This document shows positions 24,999 to 32,672 of a stretch of 64,000 nt of DNA, piece after piece. The stretch is taken from NCBI RefSeq assembly GCF_035984415.1, contig NZ_CP130720.1, positions 1,116,001-1,180,000 on the forward strand. Reading direction: 5' to 3'. Source of the DNA: Streptomyces sp. NBC_01296 (GTDB lineage: Bacteria; Actinomycetota; Actinomycetes; Streptomycetales; Streptomycetaceae). Each line of letters opens with the position of its first letter. The stretch's first letter is position 1. The notes below the pieces were generated by a model, which did no database searches, was not told where the DNA came from, and saw only the letters and a list, made by a program, of their open reading frames with translations. Made by a program: the position numbers and the translations under genes.

Positions 24999-25919
24999 TC
25001 ACGCCGGGTCGGGGTCCTCCAGCATGGAGGCGCGCAGGTGCGCCAGGAGGCGGGTCAGCAGGCGCGAGACCTGCATCTGCGAGATGCCGAGCGCGGCGCC
25101 GATCTGCGCCTGGGTCAGCTCCTCGCCGAAGCGCATCTGCAGCATGCGGCGCTCGCGGTCGGTGAGCTGCTCGAGCAGCGGCGCGAGGGTCTGGATGTCC
25201 TCGACGCGCTCCAGGGCCGGCTCCTCCTCGCCCATGACGTCGGCGAGGGTGTGGCCGTCGGCCGAGCCTTCGCCGCGCTCCGCGTGCGCGGTGTGCGGGG
25301 CGTCCAGCGAGCCGCTGGTGTGGCCGTTGGCGGCGACGAGACCCTCTATGACCTCCTCCTCCGAGAGGCCGAGGTGGTCGGCGAGGTCGGCGACGGTGGG
25401 CGAGCGGTCGAGCGTGGTGGTCAGCTGCTCCTTCGCCTTGGCGATGTCGATGCGCAGCTCCTGGAGCCGGCGCGGGACGCGGACGGCCCAGGACGTGTCG
25501 CGGAAGTGCCGCTTGATCTCACCTGTGATGTACGGCATGGCGAGGGTCGCGAACTCGTTCTCGCGGGCCGGGTCGAACCGGTCGATCGCCTTGATCAGGC
25601 CGATGGTGCCGACCTGGACGATGTCCTCGATGTCGCCTCCGTCACCCCGGCCGCGGAAGCGGCGCACGGCGTACTGGACGAGTGAGGCGTTCATCTCTAT
25701 GAGCGCGTTGCGGACGTACTGGTGTTCCGGGGTGCCCTCGGGCAGTTCGTGCAGCCGCCGGAAGAACACCCGTGAGAGCTCCCTCGCATCGGCGGGAGCC
25801 ACCTCCCTAGGCTCCTCGATCCGCGGCAGGTCCGCGATCCGGGCGGCCTGGATGCCGCGGCGCGGACGCGGGACGACTGAGACGGTTTCGGAAGTGGAGG
25901 ACGGGGCAAAGGCGGGCAT
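24999..25919 (-). CDS. SigB/SigF/SigG family RNA polymerase sigma factor
   Basis: A 306-residue protein starting at ATG 25917-25919 with AAGGAGCG upstream; an in-frame ATG at 25991 would add 24 residues. Region 2 is well preserved: IEDIVQVGTIGLIKAIDRFD, then ITGEIKRHFRDTSWAVRVPR. Region 3 follows, and region 4 is LTQAQIGAALGISQMQVSRL. The lack of region 1.1 and the length fit the group-3 stress and development sigma factors of Streptomyces (SigB/F/G subfamily), which are usually held by anti-sigma kinases. No anti-sigma gene is adjacent. The betaine uptake operon directly downstream suggests osmotic stress control. Confidence 0.92.
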   Translation of the reverse strand: MPAFAPSSTSETVSVVPRPRRGIQAARIADLPRIEEPREVAPADARELSRVFFRRLHELPEGTPEHQYVRNALIEMNASLVQYAVRRFRGRGDGGDIEDIVQVGTIGLIKAIDRFDPARENEFATLAMPYITGEIKRHFRDTSWAVRVPRRLQELRIDIAKAKEQLTTTLDRSPTVADLADHLGLSEEEVIEGLVAANGHTSGSLDAPHTAHAERGEGSADGHTLADVMGEEEPALERVEDIQTLAPLLEQLTDRERRMLQMRFGEELTQAQIGAALGISQMQVSRLLTRLLAHLRASMLEDPDPA

Positions 25920-26119
25920 GGGGGTTCGCTCCTTGGGCTTGTCGGCTTGCGGCGCGGGACCTTGACTGCCGTAGATGGTGGTCTCTTTCATCTTATACGT
26001 CAAGAATTGCCGGAAATGCGGCCGTCCGTTTACCCGCGCGCGCACGCGAGGCGCATCCGCGCGCGCGACCGGCGGTTCGGATGGCGACGGAGCGGAACCG
26101 TTGCCGGCAGCTACCTCGT

Positions 26120-26518
26120 GCGGCGGGGCAGGGCGTGACCGCGTACGTCCTCGACACGCGAAGGAGGCGAAGCTCGTGTCCGTACGGGTGCTCGACTGGT
26201 CGGGCCAGGGCACCACGGAGCAGGTGGTCGCCGGAATCGACCGGGTCACCCGCAACGCCGGGAAGCCCGCCGTCGCGAACATGAGCCTGGGCGGCGACCC
26301 CGACGACGTGCCGGACGCCGCCGTACGGAACTCATCGCCTCCGGCATCACGTACGCGGTGGCCGCGGGCAACCGGAGCGCGGACGCCTCCACCCACTTCC
26401 CCGCGGGGTGCCCGCGGCGCTCACGGTCGGGGCGACCGACGACGGCGACGCGCGCGCCTCGCACTCCGACCACGGCCCCCTGGTGGATCTGCGCTTCCGA
26501 AGGGTCCGGTTCACGTGA
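26120..26518 (+). pseudogene. subtilisin (S8) peptidase relic
   Basis: Fragments of a subtilisin appear in successive frames: GQGVTAYVLDT (the strand carrying the catalytic Asp), then KLVSVRVLDWSGQGTTEQVV and KPAVANMSLGG, then after another shift GITYAVAAGNRSADAS and ALTVGATDDGDARASHSDHG. The section with the catalytic His is deleted, and the region with the catalytic Ser is missing after 26518. At least two frameshifts and one deletion separate it from a working gene. It overlaps the end of the convergent GntR gene. The stretch 25920-26120 before it contains nothing I can assign. Confidence 0.75.
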
Positions 26519-27329
26519 CGCGGAACCCGGCCGCCTCACGGTCCCGGTGAAAGGTCAGCCGGTCCCAGGTGGGGAAGGCGAGGTCGGTGACGGCGAGCAG
26601 CCGGCCGGTGCCGTCGTGCAGGGTGCGGCGCACGGTCAGCCCGCAGACCGCGGCGGCGGCCTGCGGGTGGCTGCTGCGGGTCATGGTGAGGGTCTCGGCG
26701 ACCCGGCCCTGCTCGGCGGCCCGCTCGAGCCACCGGTGCAGCGGCCCGAGGTCCTCGTCACGGACGGCCGAGCGGTCGCGGTAGCGGTAGCGGTAGCGGT
26801 AGCGGGCGAGTTCGGGGCTCTCGGCGATCACGCGCGGGCACAGGTACGTGACGGCGTGCCGGAGCGTCTCCCCCGACGGGCCGCGCTCTCGGCGGTGGTG
26901 GACCAGGGTACGGTCCCCGCCCTGCATGCCGAGCAGCGCGGCGAGCGAGGGCGGCACGGTGACCAGGGTGAGCCGGCTCTGGGCGGTCTCGGCGGCGGGC
27001 ACGGCGGCGGTTGCGGCGACCGGCGCGGCGCCGGGTACGGCGACCGGTCCGGCCGCCTGTGCGGCTGCTCTGCGCCGCGGCGCTGCCGGGGCCTCGACGG
27101 CCGACCGGGTGCCGCGGCGTTCGGTGACGACGAGGCCGTCCTCGCGCAGGTGCTGGAGCGCGGCCCGGACGGTCTGCCGGTTGACCTGGTAGCGGGCGGC
27201 CAGGGTGCGTTCGGAGGGCAGTCTGCCGCCGGGGGCCGCGGCGCTCTCGAGCTCGCGCCGCAGTGCTGCGGCGATCCGCTGGTACTTGGGCACGGCGGCC
27301 GGGCCGCCGTCCCGCGAAGGGGAGGGCAT
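26511..27329 (-). CDS. GntR family regulator, HutC subfamily (UTRA domain)
   Basis: A 272-residue protein. The winged HTH is at about residues 14-75 (PKYQRIAAALRRELES, LPSERTLAARYQVNRQTVRA, LREDGLVVTERRGT). An Ala/Pro-rich linker leads to a UTRA effector domain (LLGMQGGDRTLVHHRRERG, RHAVTYLCPRVIAESPEL, LTVRRTLHDGTGRLLAVTDL). A 6-bp repeat in the UTRA part encodes an RYRYRYRY run. A consensus HutC-type site, GGTCTATACC, lies about 60 bp upstream at 27388. It probably represses itself, and its other targets and effector are unknown. Confidence 0.9.
   Translation of the reverse strand: MPSPSRDGGPAAVPKYQRIAAALRRELESAAAPGGRLPSERTLAARYQVNRQTVRAALQHLREDGLVVTERRGTRSAVEAPAAPRRRAAAQAAGPVAVPGAAPVAATAAVPAAETAQSRLTLVTVPPSLAALLGMQGGDRTLVHHRRERGPSGETLRHAVTYLCPRVIAESPELARYRYRYRYRDRSAVRDEDLGPLHRWLERAAEQGRVAETLTMTRSSHPQAAAAVCGLTVRRTLHDGTGRLLAVTDLAFPTWDRLTFHRDREAAGFRVT
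26780..26803. repeat. 6-bp tandem repeat inside the GntR gene
   Basis: Four perfect GGTAGC copies. On the coding strand they give alternating Arg-Tyr codons. The unit keeps the frame, so copy-number changes would lengthen or shorten the UTRA domain by two residues at a time. Confidence 0.8.
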
Positions 27330-27387
27330 GGCTTCTCCTCTGACGGGTGGTCAAGGACTGCTCGCTCTGCCCGACCAACCTAGCATT

Positions 27388-27397
27388 GGTCTATACC
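27388..27397. promoter_or_regulatory. HutC-type GntR operator
   Basis: GGTCTATACC matches the HutC-subfamily core GTnTAnAC, with flanking dyad symmetry. It lies 59-68 bp upstream of the GntR start codon, consistent with autoregulation. An overlapping CCAA-N7-TTGG dyad starts at 27374. Confidence 0.55.
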
Positions 27398-27530
27398 TCT
27401 CGGTGGGAGGGCTCCGGGATCCCCACCCACCTTGGCCGGATCCCGACGCCCCGAGGCCCCGACGCCACCGATCTCGGATCTGTGGGACGTGCGGCCTACT
27501 CTGAGCCCGTCCGCACTATCTGGGAGAAGC

Positions 27531-27926
27531 ATGACAAGTAGGTTCACCGAGTTGACCGTTGACTGTCACGATCCGGAGAGGCTCGCGGCCTTTTGGTGCG
27601 AGGTCCTGGACTTCAAGGTGATCGACCGGAGCGAGGCCGAGGTCGAGATCGGCTCCTGGGTGCCGACCGTCGACGATGTCCGGGCTCGTCAGATGCCGCC
27701 CACCCTGGTGTTCATCCGCGTGCCCGAGGGCAAGACCGTGAAGCACCGGCTTCACCTCGACGTCAGCCCGATCGACGTCAGCACGCAGGACGAGGTGACC
27801 CGATTGCTCGGCCTCGGCGCCACCAAGGTGGACGTGGGCCAGGGCCCGGACCGCAGCTGGGTGGTCATGGCCGATCCCGAAGGCAACGAGTTCGACGTCG
27901 TGCGCACCCTGGCACCGCAGACCTAA
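27531..27926 (+). CDS. VOC family protein (glyoxalase-like)
   Basis: A 131-residue protein from ATG 27531, preceded by GGGAG. It has a single vicinal-oxygen-chelate fold: FTELTVDCHDPERLAAFW at the start, LVFIRVPEGK and HRLHLDVSP in the middle, and VVMADPEGNEFDVV at the end. VOC proteins bind a metal and act as dioxygenases, isomerases or antibiotic-binding proteins, and this one cannot be placed more closely. Its TAA stop is formed by the TA target plus the first base of the IS element. Without the insertion the codon would read TAG. Confidence 0.85.
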   Translation: MTSRFTELTVDCHDPERLAAFWCEVLDFKVIDRSEAEVEIGSWVPTVDDVRARQMPPTLVFIRVPEGKTVKHRLHLDVSPIDVSTQDEVTRLLGLGATKVDVGQGPDRSWVVMADPEGNEFDVVRTLAPQT

Positions 27927-28741
27927 GGCGTTCCCTTCCGATCATCTGAGCGTTGGTTGGTGTGTGTCGTTGGCTGACGCGCAGTGGGCGCGGATCGAGC
28001 CGTTGCTGCCGGACCGGACGCCTCGGCGGGGTGGCCGGTGGCGGGATCACCGTCAGGTGATCGGCGCGATCGCGTTCAAGTACCGCACCGGGACTCCGTG
28101 GATGGACCTGCCCGAGCAGTTCGGGTCGTCGAAGGGTGCCCACAACCGGCTGCGGATGTGGGCGATCGACGGGGCCTGGGAGAGGGCCTTCAGCGCCCTG
28201 CTTGCCCAGGCGGATGCCGAGGGTGATCTCGACTGGGCCGTCGCGGTGGACTCCACGACCGTCCGCGCTCACCAACACGCCGTCGGAGCCCGTCAAAAGG
28301 GGCTGCGGCCGGCCGCCGGCATTTGTCCTCACGCCGCGCCAGGCCGGTGATGCGCCCGCGTTCGAGCGGGTCATGGCCCGGATCCGGTGCCCCGGCCGGT
28401 CGGCCGACCACGGTCGACACCGGCCGCAGTCGTGGCGGACCAGGCGTACTCATCCCGGGCCATCCGCCGCCACCTGCGACGACGCGGCATCCGCACGGTG
28501 ATCCCACAGCCCGCCGACCAGGCCGCCAACCGCAAACGACTCGGCCGCCACGGTGGCCGCCCGCCAGCCTTCGGCCGCGAGGCCTACAAGCAGCGGAACA
28601 CCGTCGAGCGGCGCATCAACAAGCTCAAGCAGTGGCGAGGCTTGGCCACTCGGGATGACAAGCCTGCCACCGTCTACCTTGCCGGGCTCCACCTCGCCGC
28701 CATCTTCATCCGGTCAACAAGACGATCCGAAGGAAACGCCT
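27926..28741. mobile_element. degenerate IS5-family insertion sequence with TA target duplication
   Basis: The element is 816 bp. Its ends read AGGCGTTCCCTTCCGATC (27926-27943) and, in reverse complement from 28741, AGGCGTTTCCTTCGGATC, matching at 16 of 18 positions. The flanks are TA at 27924-27925 and TA at 28742-28743, a 2-bp target duplication. Rejoining them restores CTAG. It contains one broken transposase gene. It sits exactly at the 3' ends of two convergent genes. It is likely immobile unless helped in trans. Confidence 0.85.
27964..28740 (+). pseudogene. IS5-family transposase, frameshifted and partly deleted
   Basis: The N-terminal part from GTG 27964 reads LADAQWARIEPLLPDR, GAIAFKYRTGTPWMDLPEQF and WAVAVDSTTVRAHQHAVGAR, which includes the first catalytic Asp (VDST). 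After about 28300 the frame is lost. A second frame gives FVLTPRQAGDAPAFERVMAR. Then the first frame resumes with VVADQAYSSRAIRRHLRRRG (second Asp) and NTVERRINKLKQWRGLATR (catalytic Glu region). A segment of some 20 residues between HQHA and FVLT is missing. It is inactive as written. Confidence 0.85.
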
Positions 28742-30315
28742 TAGCCGCGCAGCGGGTTCGGGAGCGGGATGTAGCGTGCGTCCGCGCCGTCGGCGCGGGT
28801 CCAGCGCAGCAGCAGGTTCGTCTTGGCCGGGAGGGCGGGGGCCGCGAGCAGCTCCGCGATCTCGGGAAGGCCGCGTTCGGCGTCGTAGCGCAGGAACTCC
28901 TCGCGCACCGCCGGCCACACCGCGGCGGCCGCGTCCGGGTGCGCCTCGGCGAGCGCCCCCGCCACCTCGGTCAGGTGGTTGACCACCAGGCAGTACACCA
29001 GCCGCTGCCAGGCGGCTTCGCGCTCCACGTCCGGCAGGAGCTTGACCCCCTCCGCGTCCCGGAACAGGGCCTGTACCGGCAGGCCCCGGGCGTCGACCGC
29101 GACCAGGGTGTTCTGCAGGTGCGCCTCCAGGACGACTCCGTGCCGGGCGAACAACTCGAGCACGGGCGGGACGACATGGCGCAGATACGCCCGCCACCAG
29201 CCGCCCGGATCGCTCGTCGCGGCCAGCGGGCTGCCCGCGAAGCCCTCGGCGAGCGCGGCGGACGCCAACGGCGCGGCCCCGGGCTCCACTTGTGCGTGCA
29301 GGCCGTCGCGGACCAGGACGGCGAGTTCCTCGAAGGCGAAGGCCGCCGTCCGGTAGCCGCGGTCGGCGAGCCAGACCGCGTTGGACCCGGAGCTGCGCAG
29401 ATCGGCGAACCCGGCCTCGACCGCGGCGTCCGTACGGCGCAGCTTCAGCAGGTCGTGCCGCCACAGCCGGCGCACGTCGTTGGTGATCCGGACGTCGAGG
29501 CTGAACTTCACGAAGAGGTCCCGCTCCCGGCCGCTCCCGCCGGGTACGTACAGGGTCCGGATCGAGGCGGTCGGCCAGGCCGGGAGCCGCCCCGGGCCGA
29601 GCCGCAGCAGCCGCCCGTCGGCGAAGGCCTCGCGTACGGCCGCCGAGCAGCCCAGCAGGTCGAGCTGCCACGGATGCGCGGGCAGCAGCCGGTACCCGGC
29701 GGGCGGTCGCGGTCCGTCGAGCAGCCCGGCCAGCGAGTCGATCGCACCGGCTGCGGCCGGCCCGCCCTCCTCGGCCACCTGGTCCTCGCGCAGCCCCAGG
29801 AAGACCAGCGGAAACCGGGCGTACGCCTCCGGCGCGTACGGCAGCCAGCTCGCGGCGGGCGCGCCGCCCCGGGCCTTGGGGGCGGGGTGGTACGGGTGTC
29901 CCATGACCAGCGACTGCTCGGAGAGCACGTACGGGTCCTGCGGGGGCGCGGTCGCGGCGCGGGCAGCCAGCAGCGCGGCGACGGCCTCGCGGCTGTCGGC
30001 GATCTCGACCGGGAGCTCGTCGTTCGCCGCGCCCGTGTACCGGTACAGCTCGTCGGCGGTCAGTTTGACCAGCTCGGTGTGGCTGAGCGGATGCCAGCCC
30101 TCCGCCGTGCGCAGCTCGGGGCGCACCGGCCGGCGCCCGCCCCGCACCCGCAGCAGCCGCCCGCTGCCGCGCAGCCGGTGGACGCGCCCTGCGTCGGCGT
30201 GTTCCGTCGTGGCTGCGAGTTCCTCGGCGGGATCGGCCGCTTCCCGCAGCAGGCAGTTCAGCAGAGGGGTGCCGGCGTACGCGTCGGCGGCGGCGTTGAG
30301 GTCCACGGATTCCAT
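28741..30315 (-). CDS. IucA/IucC family NIS siderophore synthetase
   Basis: About 524 residues from ATG 30315 (another ATG at 30324). Ribosome sites are weak for both. Family motifs are present: VMGHPYHPAPKARGG, LLPAHPWQL, FVKFSLDVRITNDVR (substrate and ATP contacts), and VVLEAHLQNTLVAV followed by FRDAEGVKLLP. NIS synthetases adenylate a carboxylate such as citrate or succinyl-hydroxamate and couple it to an amine or alcohol in NRPS-independent siderophores. The C-terminal FhuF-like region ends at a TAA formed partly by the IS element. It is divergent from a second NIS synthetase. Confidence 0.9.
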   Translation of the reverse strand: MESVDLNAAADAYAGTPLLNCLLREAADPAEELAATTEHADAGRVHRLRGSGRLLRVRGGRRPVRPELRTAEGWHPLSHTELVKLTADELYRYTGAANDELPVEIADSREAVAALLAARAATAPPQDPYVLSEQSLVMGHPYHPAPKARGGAPAASWLPYAPEAYARFPLVFLGLREDQVAEEGGPAAAGAIDSLAGLLDGPRPPAGYRLLPAHPWQLDLLGCSAAVREAFADGRLLRLGPGRLPAWPTASIRTLYVPGGSGRERDLFVKFSLDVRITNDVRRLWRHDLLKLRRTDAAVEAGFADLRSSGSNAVWLADRGYRTAAFAFEELAVLVRDGLHAQVEPGAAPLASAALAEGFAGSPLAATSDPGGWWRAYLRHVVPPVLELFARHGVVLEAHLQNTLVAVDARGLPVQALFRDAEGVKLLPDVEREAAWQRLVYCLVVNHLTEVAGALAEAHPDAAAAVWPAVREEFLRYDAERGLPEIAELLAAPALPAKTNLLLRWTRADGADARYIPLPNPLRG

Positions 30316-30435
30316 TCGGTCCATCCAATGCGCCGGGAGTTCGCGGGGCGTACCACCGGCCGTGATCTTCAGTATCCGCGATGATGAAGTGATCACCACG
30401 TCACCCGTGAGAGGAACAGGGCCCTGGACCCCAGC

Positions 30436-31983
30436 ATGAACCTTCCCGCCTCCCCGGCCGAAGAGGCCGTCTCCGCCGAGCTGGCCGAGGTGCGCCCCGC
30501 GCTCGGTGCCGCCTACGGCGCCGCGCTCGGCGGCGCCCGGGCCGCCGTACTGACCCGGCTGTGGCGGGCGCTGGCCTTCGAACCGCTGCCGTGGGTGGAG
30601 CGCCGGGAGCGCGGGCCCGGCGGGCTGGCGCTCCTGCTGTCCGGGGGCAGACGGCTGGAGGGCCCGCTGCCGGACCCGTACGCGACCGACCCGTACGTTG
30701 CCGAGGTGCTGCTCGACGGCACCCCGTACCGGCAGGCCGGGCGGTTGGTGGCGGCGCTGCGGGTGCCGCACGGGGACGCCTTCGCCGCCGAGCTGGACGA
30801 CAGCACGGCCTCGCTCGCGCTGTCCCGGGCCGGACGGCCGACGGCTCAGGACGAGGCCCCGCAGGCCTGCTGGGAGTGGGAGCAGCGGGTGGTCGACGGC
30901 CATCCGTACCACCCCAACTGCCGCTCCCGGCCCGGATTCTCGGTGGCCGAGCAGCTGGCGTACGCGCCGGAGCACCGGCCGGTGGTCGAGCTCGGGCTGG
31001 TGGCCGTACGGGCCGAGGAATGCCTGGTCACGGGCGCCTGGCCGGCCGAGCTGCGGGCAGGCGGCCGGCTCCTGCTGCCGGTGCACCCGTGGCAGGCGGA
31101 ACACGTCCTGAAACAGACGGGCCGGGGGCCGGGGGCGGTGCGCCCCGGCTTCGCGGCACATCCGCTGATGGCCCTGCGCACCCTCGCCCCGGTGGCGGGC
31201 GGGGCCCACGTCAAGACGGCGCTGAGCACCCGGCTGACCTCCTCCGTACGGGACATCTCGGAGTACTCCATCGAGACGGCGGCCGCGGTGTCCGCGTTCG
31301 CGCAGGCGCTGTCCGAACGGCTCGACGGGCGGCTGCACATCACCCGGACCCTCGGCGCCGCGACCGCGCACAGCCCGGACCTGGCCGCGGTGCTCCGCGA
31401 GCCGCCCGAGGTGTACGCGGACGCTGCGGCGGGCGAGTGGGTCGCCCCGGTGGCGGCCCTGGCCCTGTCGCCGTTCGCGCGCTCGGCGGCCTGGCGGGCC
31501 GAGTTCGCCCGGCTCGCGCTCTCGGTGTGCCTGCGGGTGCTGGACCTCGGGGTGGCGCTGGAGGCACACGGCCAGAACCTCCTCGTGGTCCTGTCCCCGG
31601 CCGGGGACCCGCTGCGGCTGGTCTACCGCGATCTGGCCGACATCCGGATCAGCCCGGAGCGGCTCGTCCGGCACGGCCTGCCGGTGCCGCCGCTGTCGGG
31701 CCGGCTGATCACCGACGACGTGGCCCTGCTGCGGCGCAAACTGTTCGGTTCCCTGCTGACCGGGACGCTGGGGGCCACGACGGGCTCCGCGGCGGCCTTC
31801 GGCGAGGCGCTGGCCCAGGCCGCGGGCCTCCCGGCCACCGCCGACACCGAGGCCCTGCTGACCGCGCCGCTGCCGACCAAGGCCCTGACACTGATGCGGC
31901 TGAGCCCCGGAATCCCGGGCGACCAGTGGGCGGAGCTGGACAATCCGCTGGCCGGGGCCGACGGACGGGGGCGGGCGGGATAG
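30436..31983 (+). CDS. IucA/IucC family NIS siderophore synthetase
   Basis: A 515-residue protein with clear NIS motifs: GHPYHPNCRSRPGFSV, LLPVHPWQAEHVL, HVKTALSTRLTSSVRDISEY and VALEAHGQNLLVVL, then RLVYRDLADIRI. It resembles the desferrioxamine/aerobactin synthetase group more closely than its divergent neighbour does, so the two probably do successive condensations on one scaffold, which is inference. The 120-bp divergent region between them shows no DmdR/IdeR iron box that I can recognise. No monomer-forming monooxygenase, decarboxylase or transporter is nearby. The stop TAG overlaps a GTG of the methyltransferase frame. Confidence 0.92.
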   Translation: MNLPASPAEEAVSAELAEVRPALGAAYGAALGGARAAVLTRLWRALAFEPLPWVERRERGPGGLALLLSGGRRLEGPLPDPYATDPYVAEVLLDGTPYRQAGRLVAALRVPHGDAFAAELDDSTASLALSRAGRPTAQDEAPQACWEWEQRVVDGHPYHPNCRSRPGFSVAEQLAYAPEHRPVVELGLVAVRAEECLVTGAWPAELRAGGRLLLPVHPWQAEHVLKQTGRGPGAVRPGFAAHPLMALRTLAPVAGGAHVKTALSTRLTSSVRDISEYSIETAAAVSAFAQALSERLDGRLHITRTLGAATAHSPDLAAVLREPPEVYADAAAGEWVAPVAALALSPFARSAAWRAEFARLALSVCLRVLDLGVALEAHGQNLLVVLSPAGDPLRLVYRDLADIRISPERLVRHGLPVPPLSGRLITDDVALLRRKLFGSLLTGTLGATTGSAAAFGEALAQAAGLPATADTEALLTAPLPTKALTLMRLSPGIPGDQWAELDNPLAGADGRGRAG

Positions 31984-31994
31984 TGTCCGAGGGC

Positions 31995-32672
31995 ATGAAG
32001 GAGACCTCGGACCTGAACTCCGTACGAGCGTCCTACGACGCCGTCGCCGTCGACTATGCCCGGCTCCTCGGCGCGGAGCTGGCGAACAAGCCGCTGGACC
32101 GGGCCATGCTGGCCGCCTTCGCCGAGTGCGTGCGCGGCGACGAGGGCGGCGCGGCCCGGGCGGTCGCGGACCTGGGCTGCGGCCCGGGACGTGTGACGGC
32201 CCATCTGGACGGGCTCGGTGTACGGACGTTCGGCGTCGACCTGTCCCCGGCGATGGTGGCGGTGGCCCGGCGGACGTATCCGGGCCTGCGCTTCGAGGTG
32301 GGCTCGATGGCGGCGCTGGACGTCGCGGACGGGGTGCTCGGCGGGGTCCTGGCCTGGTACTCGACGGTGCACACCCCGCCGGGGGAACTTCTCTCGCTGT
32401 TCGCGGAGTTCGCCCGGGTGCTCGCGCCGGGCGGCCATCTGCTGATCGCGTTCAAGGCGGGCGACGAGCGGATCCGGCTGGAGCACGCGTACGGGCACCC
32501 CGTCGACCTGGACGTGTACCGGACCCCGCCGGAGCTGATCGCCGGCCTGCTCGCCGGGGCCGGCCTGGAGGAAGTGGCCCGCCTGGTCCGGCAGCCCGCG
32601 GACGACGAGAAATCCCCCCAGGGCTTCCTCCTGGCCCGCAAGCATGCCAACCTGCCCGAACAACACACCTAG
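31995..32672 (+). CDS. class I SAM-dependent methyltransferase
   Basis: About 225 residues. The ATG at 31995 and a GTG at 31983 overlapping the upstream TAG are both possible; the second would couple it to the NIS gene. The SAM-binding loop is VADLGCGPGRVTAHLDGLG, followed by FGVDLSPAMVAVARRTYPG and LAWYSTVHTPPGELLSLF. This is the small-molecule methyltransferase fold. Position suggests it may N- or O-methylate the siderophore or a precursor, which is inference. It ends in a 4-bp overlap with the convergent gene at 32669. Confidence 0.88.
   Translation: MKETSDLNSVRASYDAVAVDYARLLGAELANKPLDRAMLAAFAECVRGDEGGAARAVADLGCGPGRVTAHLDGLGVRTFGVDLSPAMVAVARRTYPGLRFEVGSMAALDVADGVLGGVLAWYSTVHTPPGELLSLFAEFARVLAPGGHLLIAFKAGDERIRLEHAYGHPVDLDVYRTPPELIAGLLAGAGLEEVARLVRQPADDEKSPQGFLLARKHANLPEQHT

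Noticed and set aside
30316..30435. A DmdR/IdeR iron box between the two siderophore synthetases
   Set aside because: I looked for a TTAGGTTAGGCTAACC-like dyad. Only a short GTGATCAC palindrome and nothing resembling the 19-bp consensus was found.
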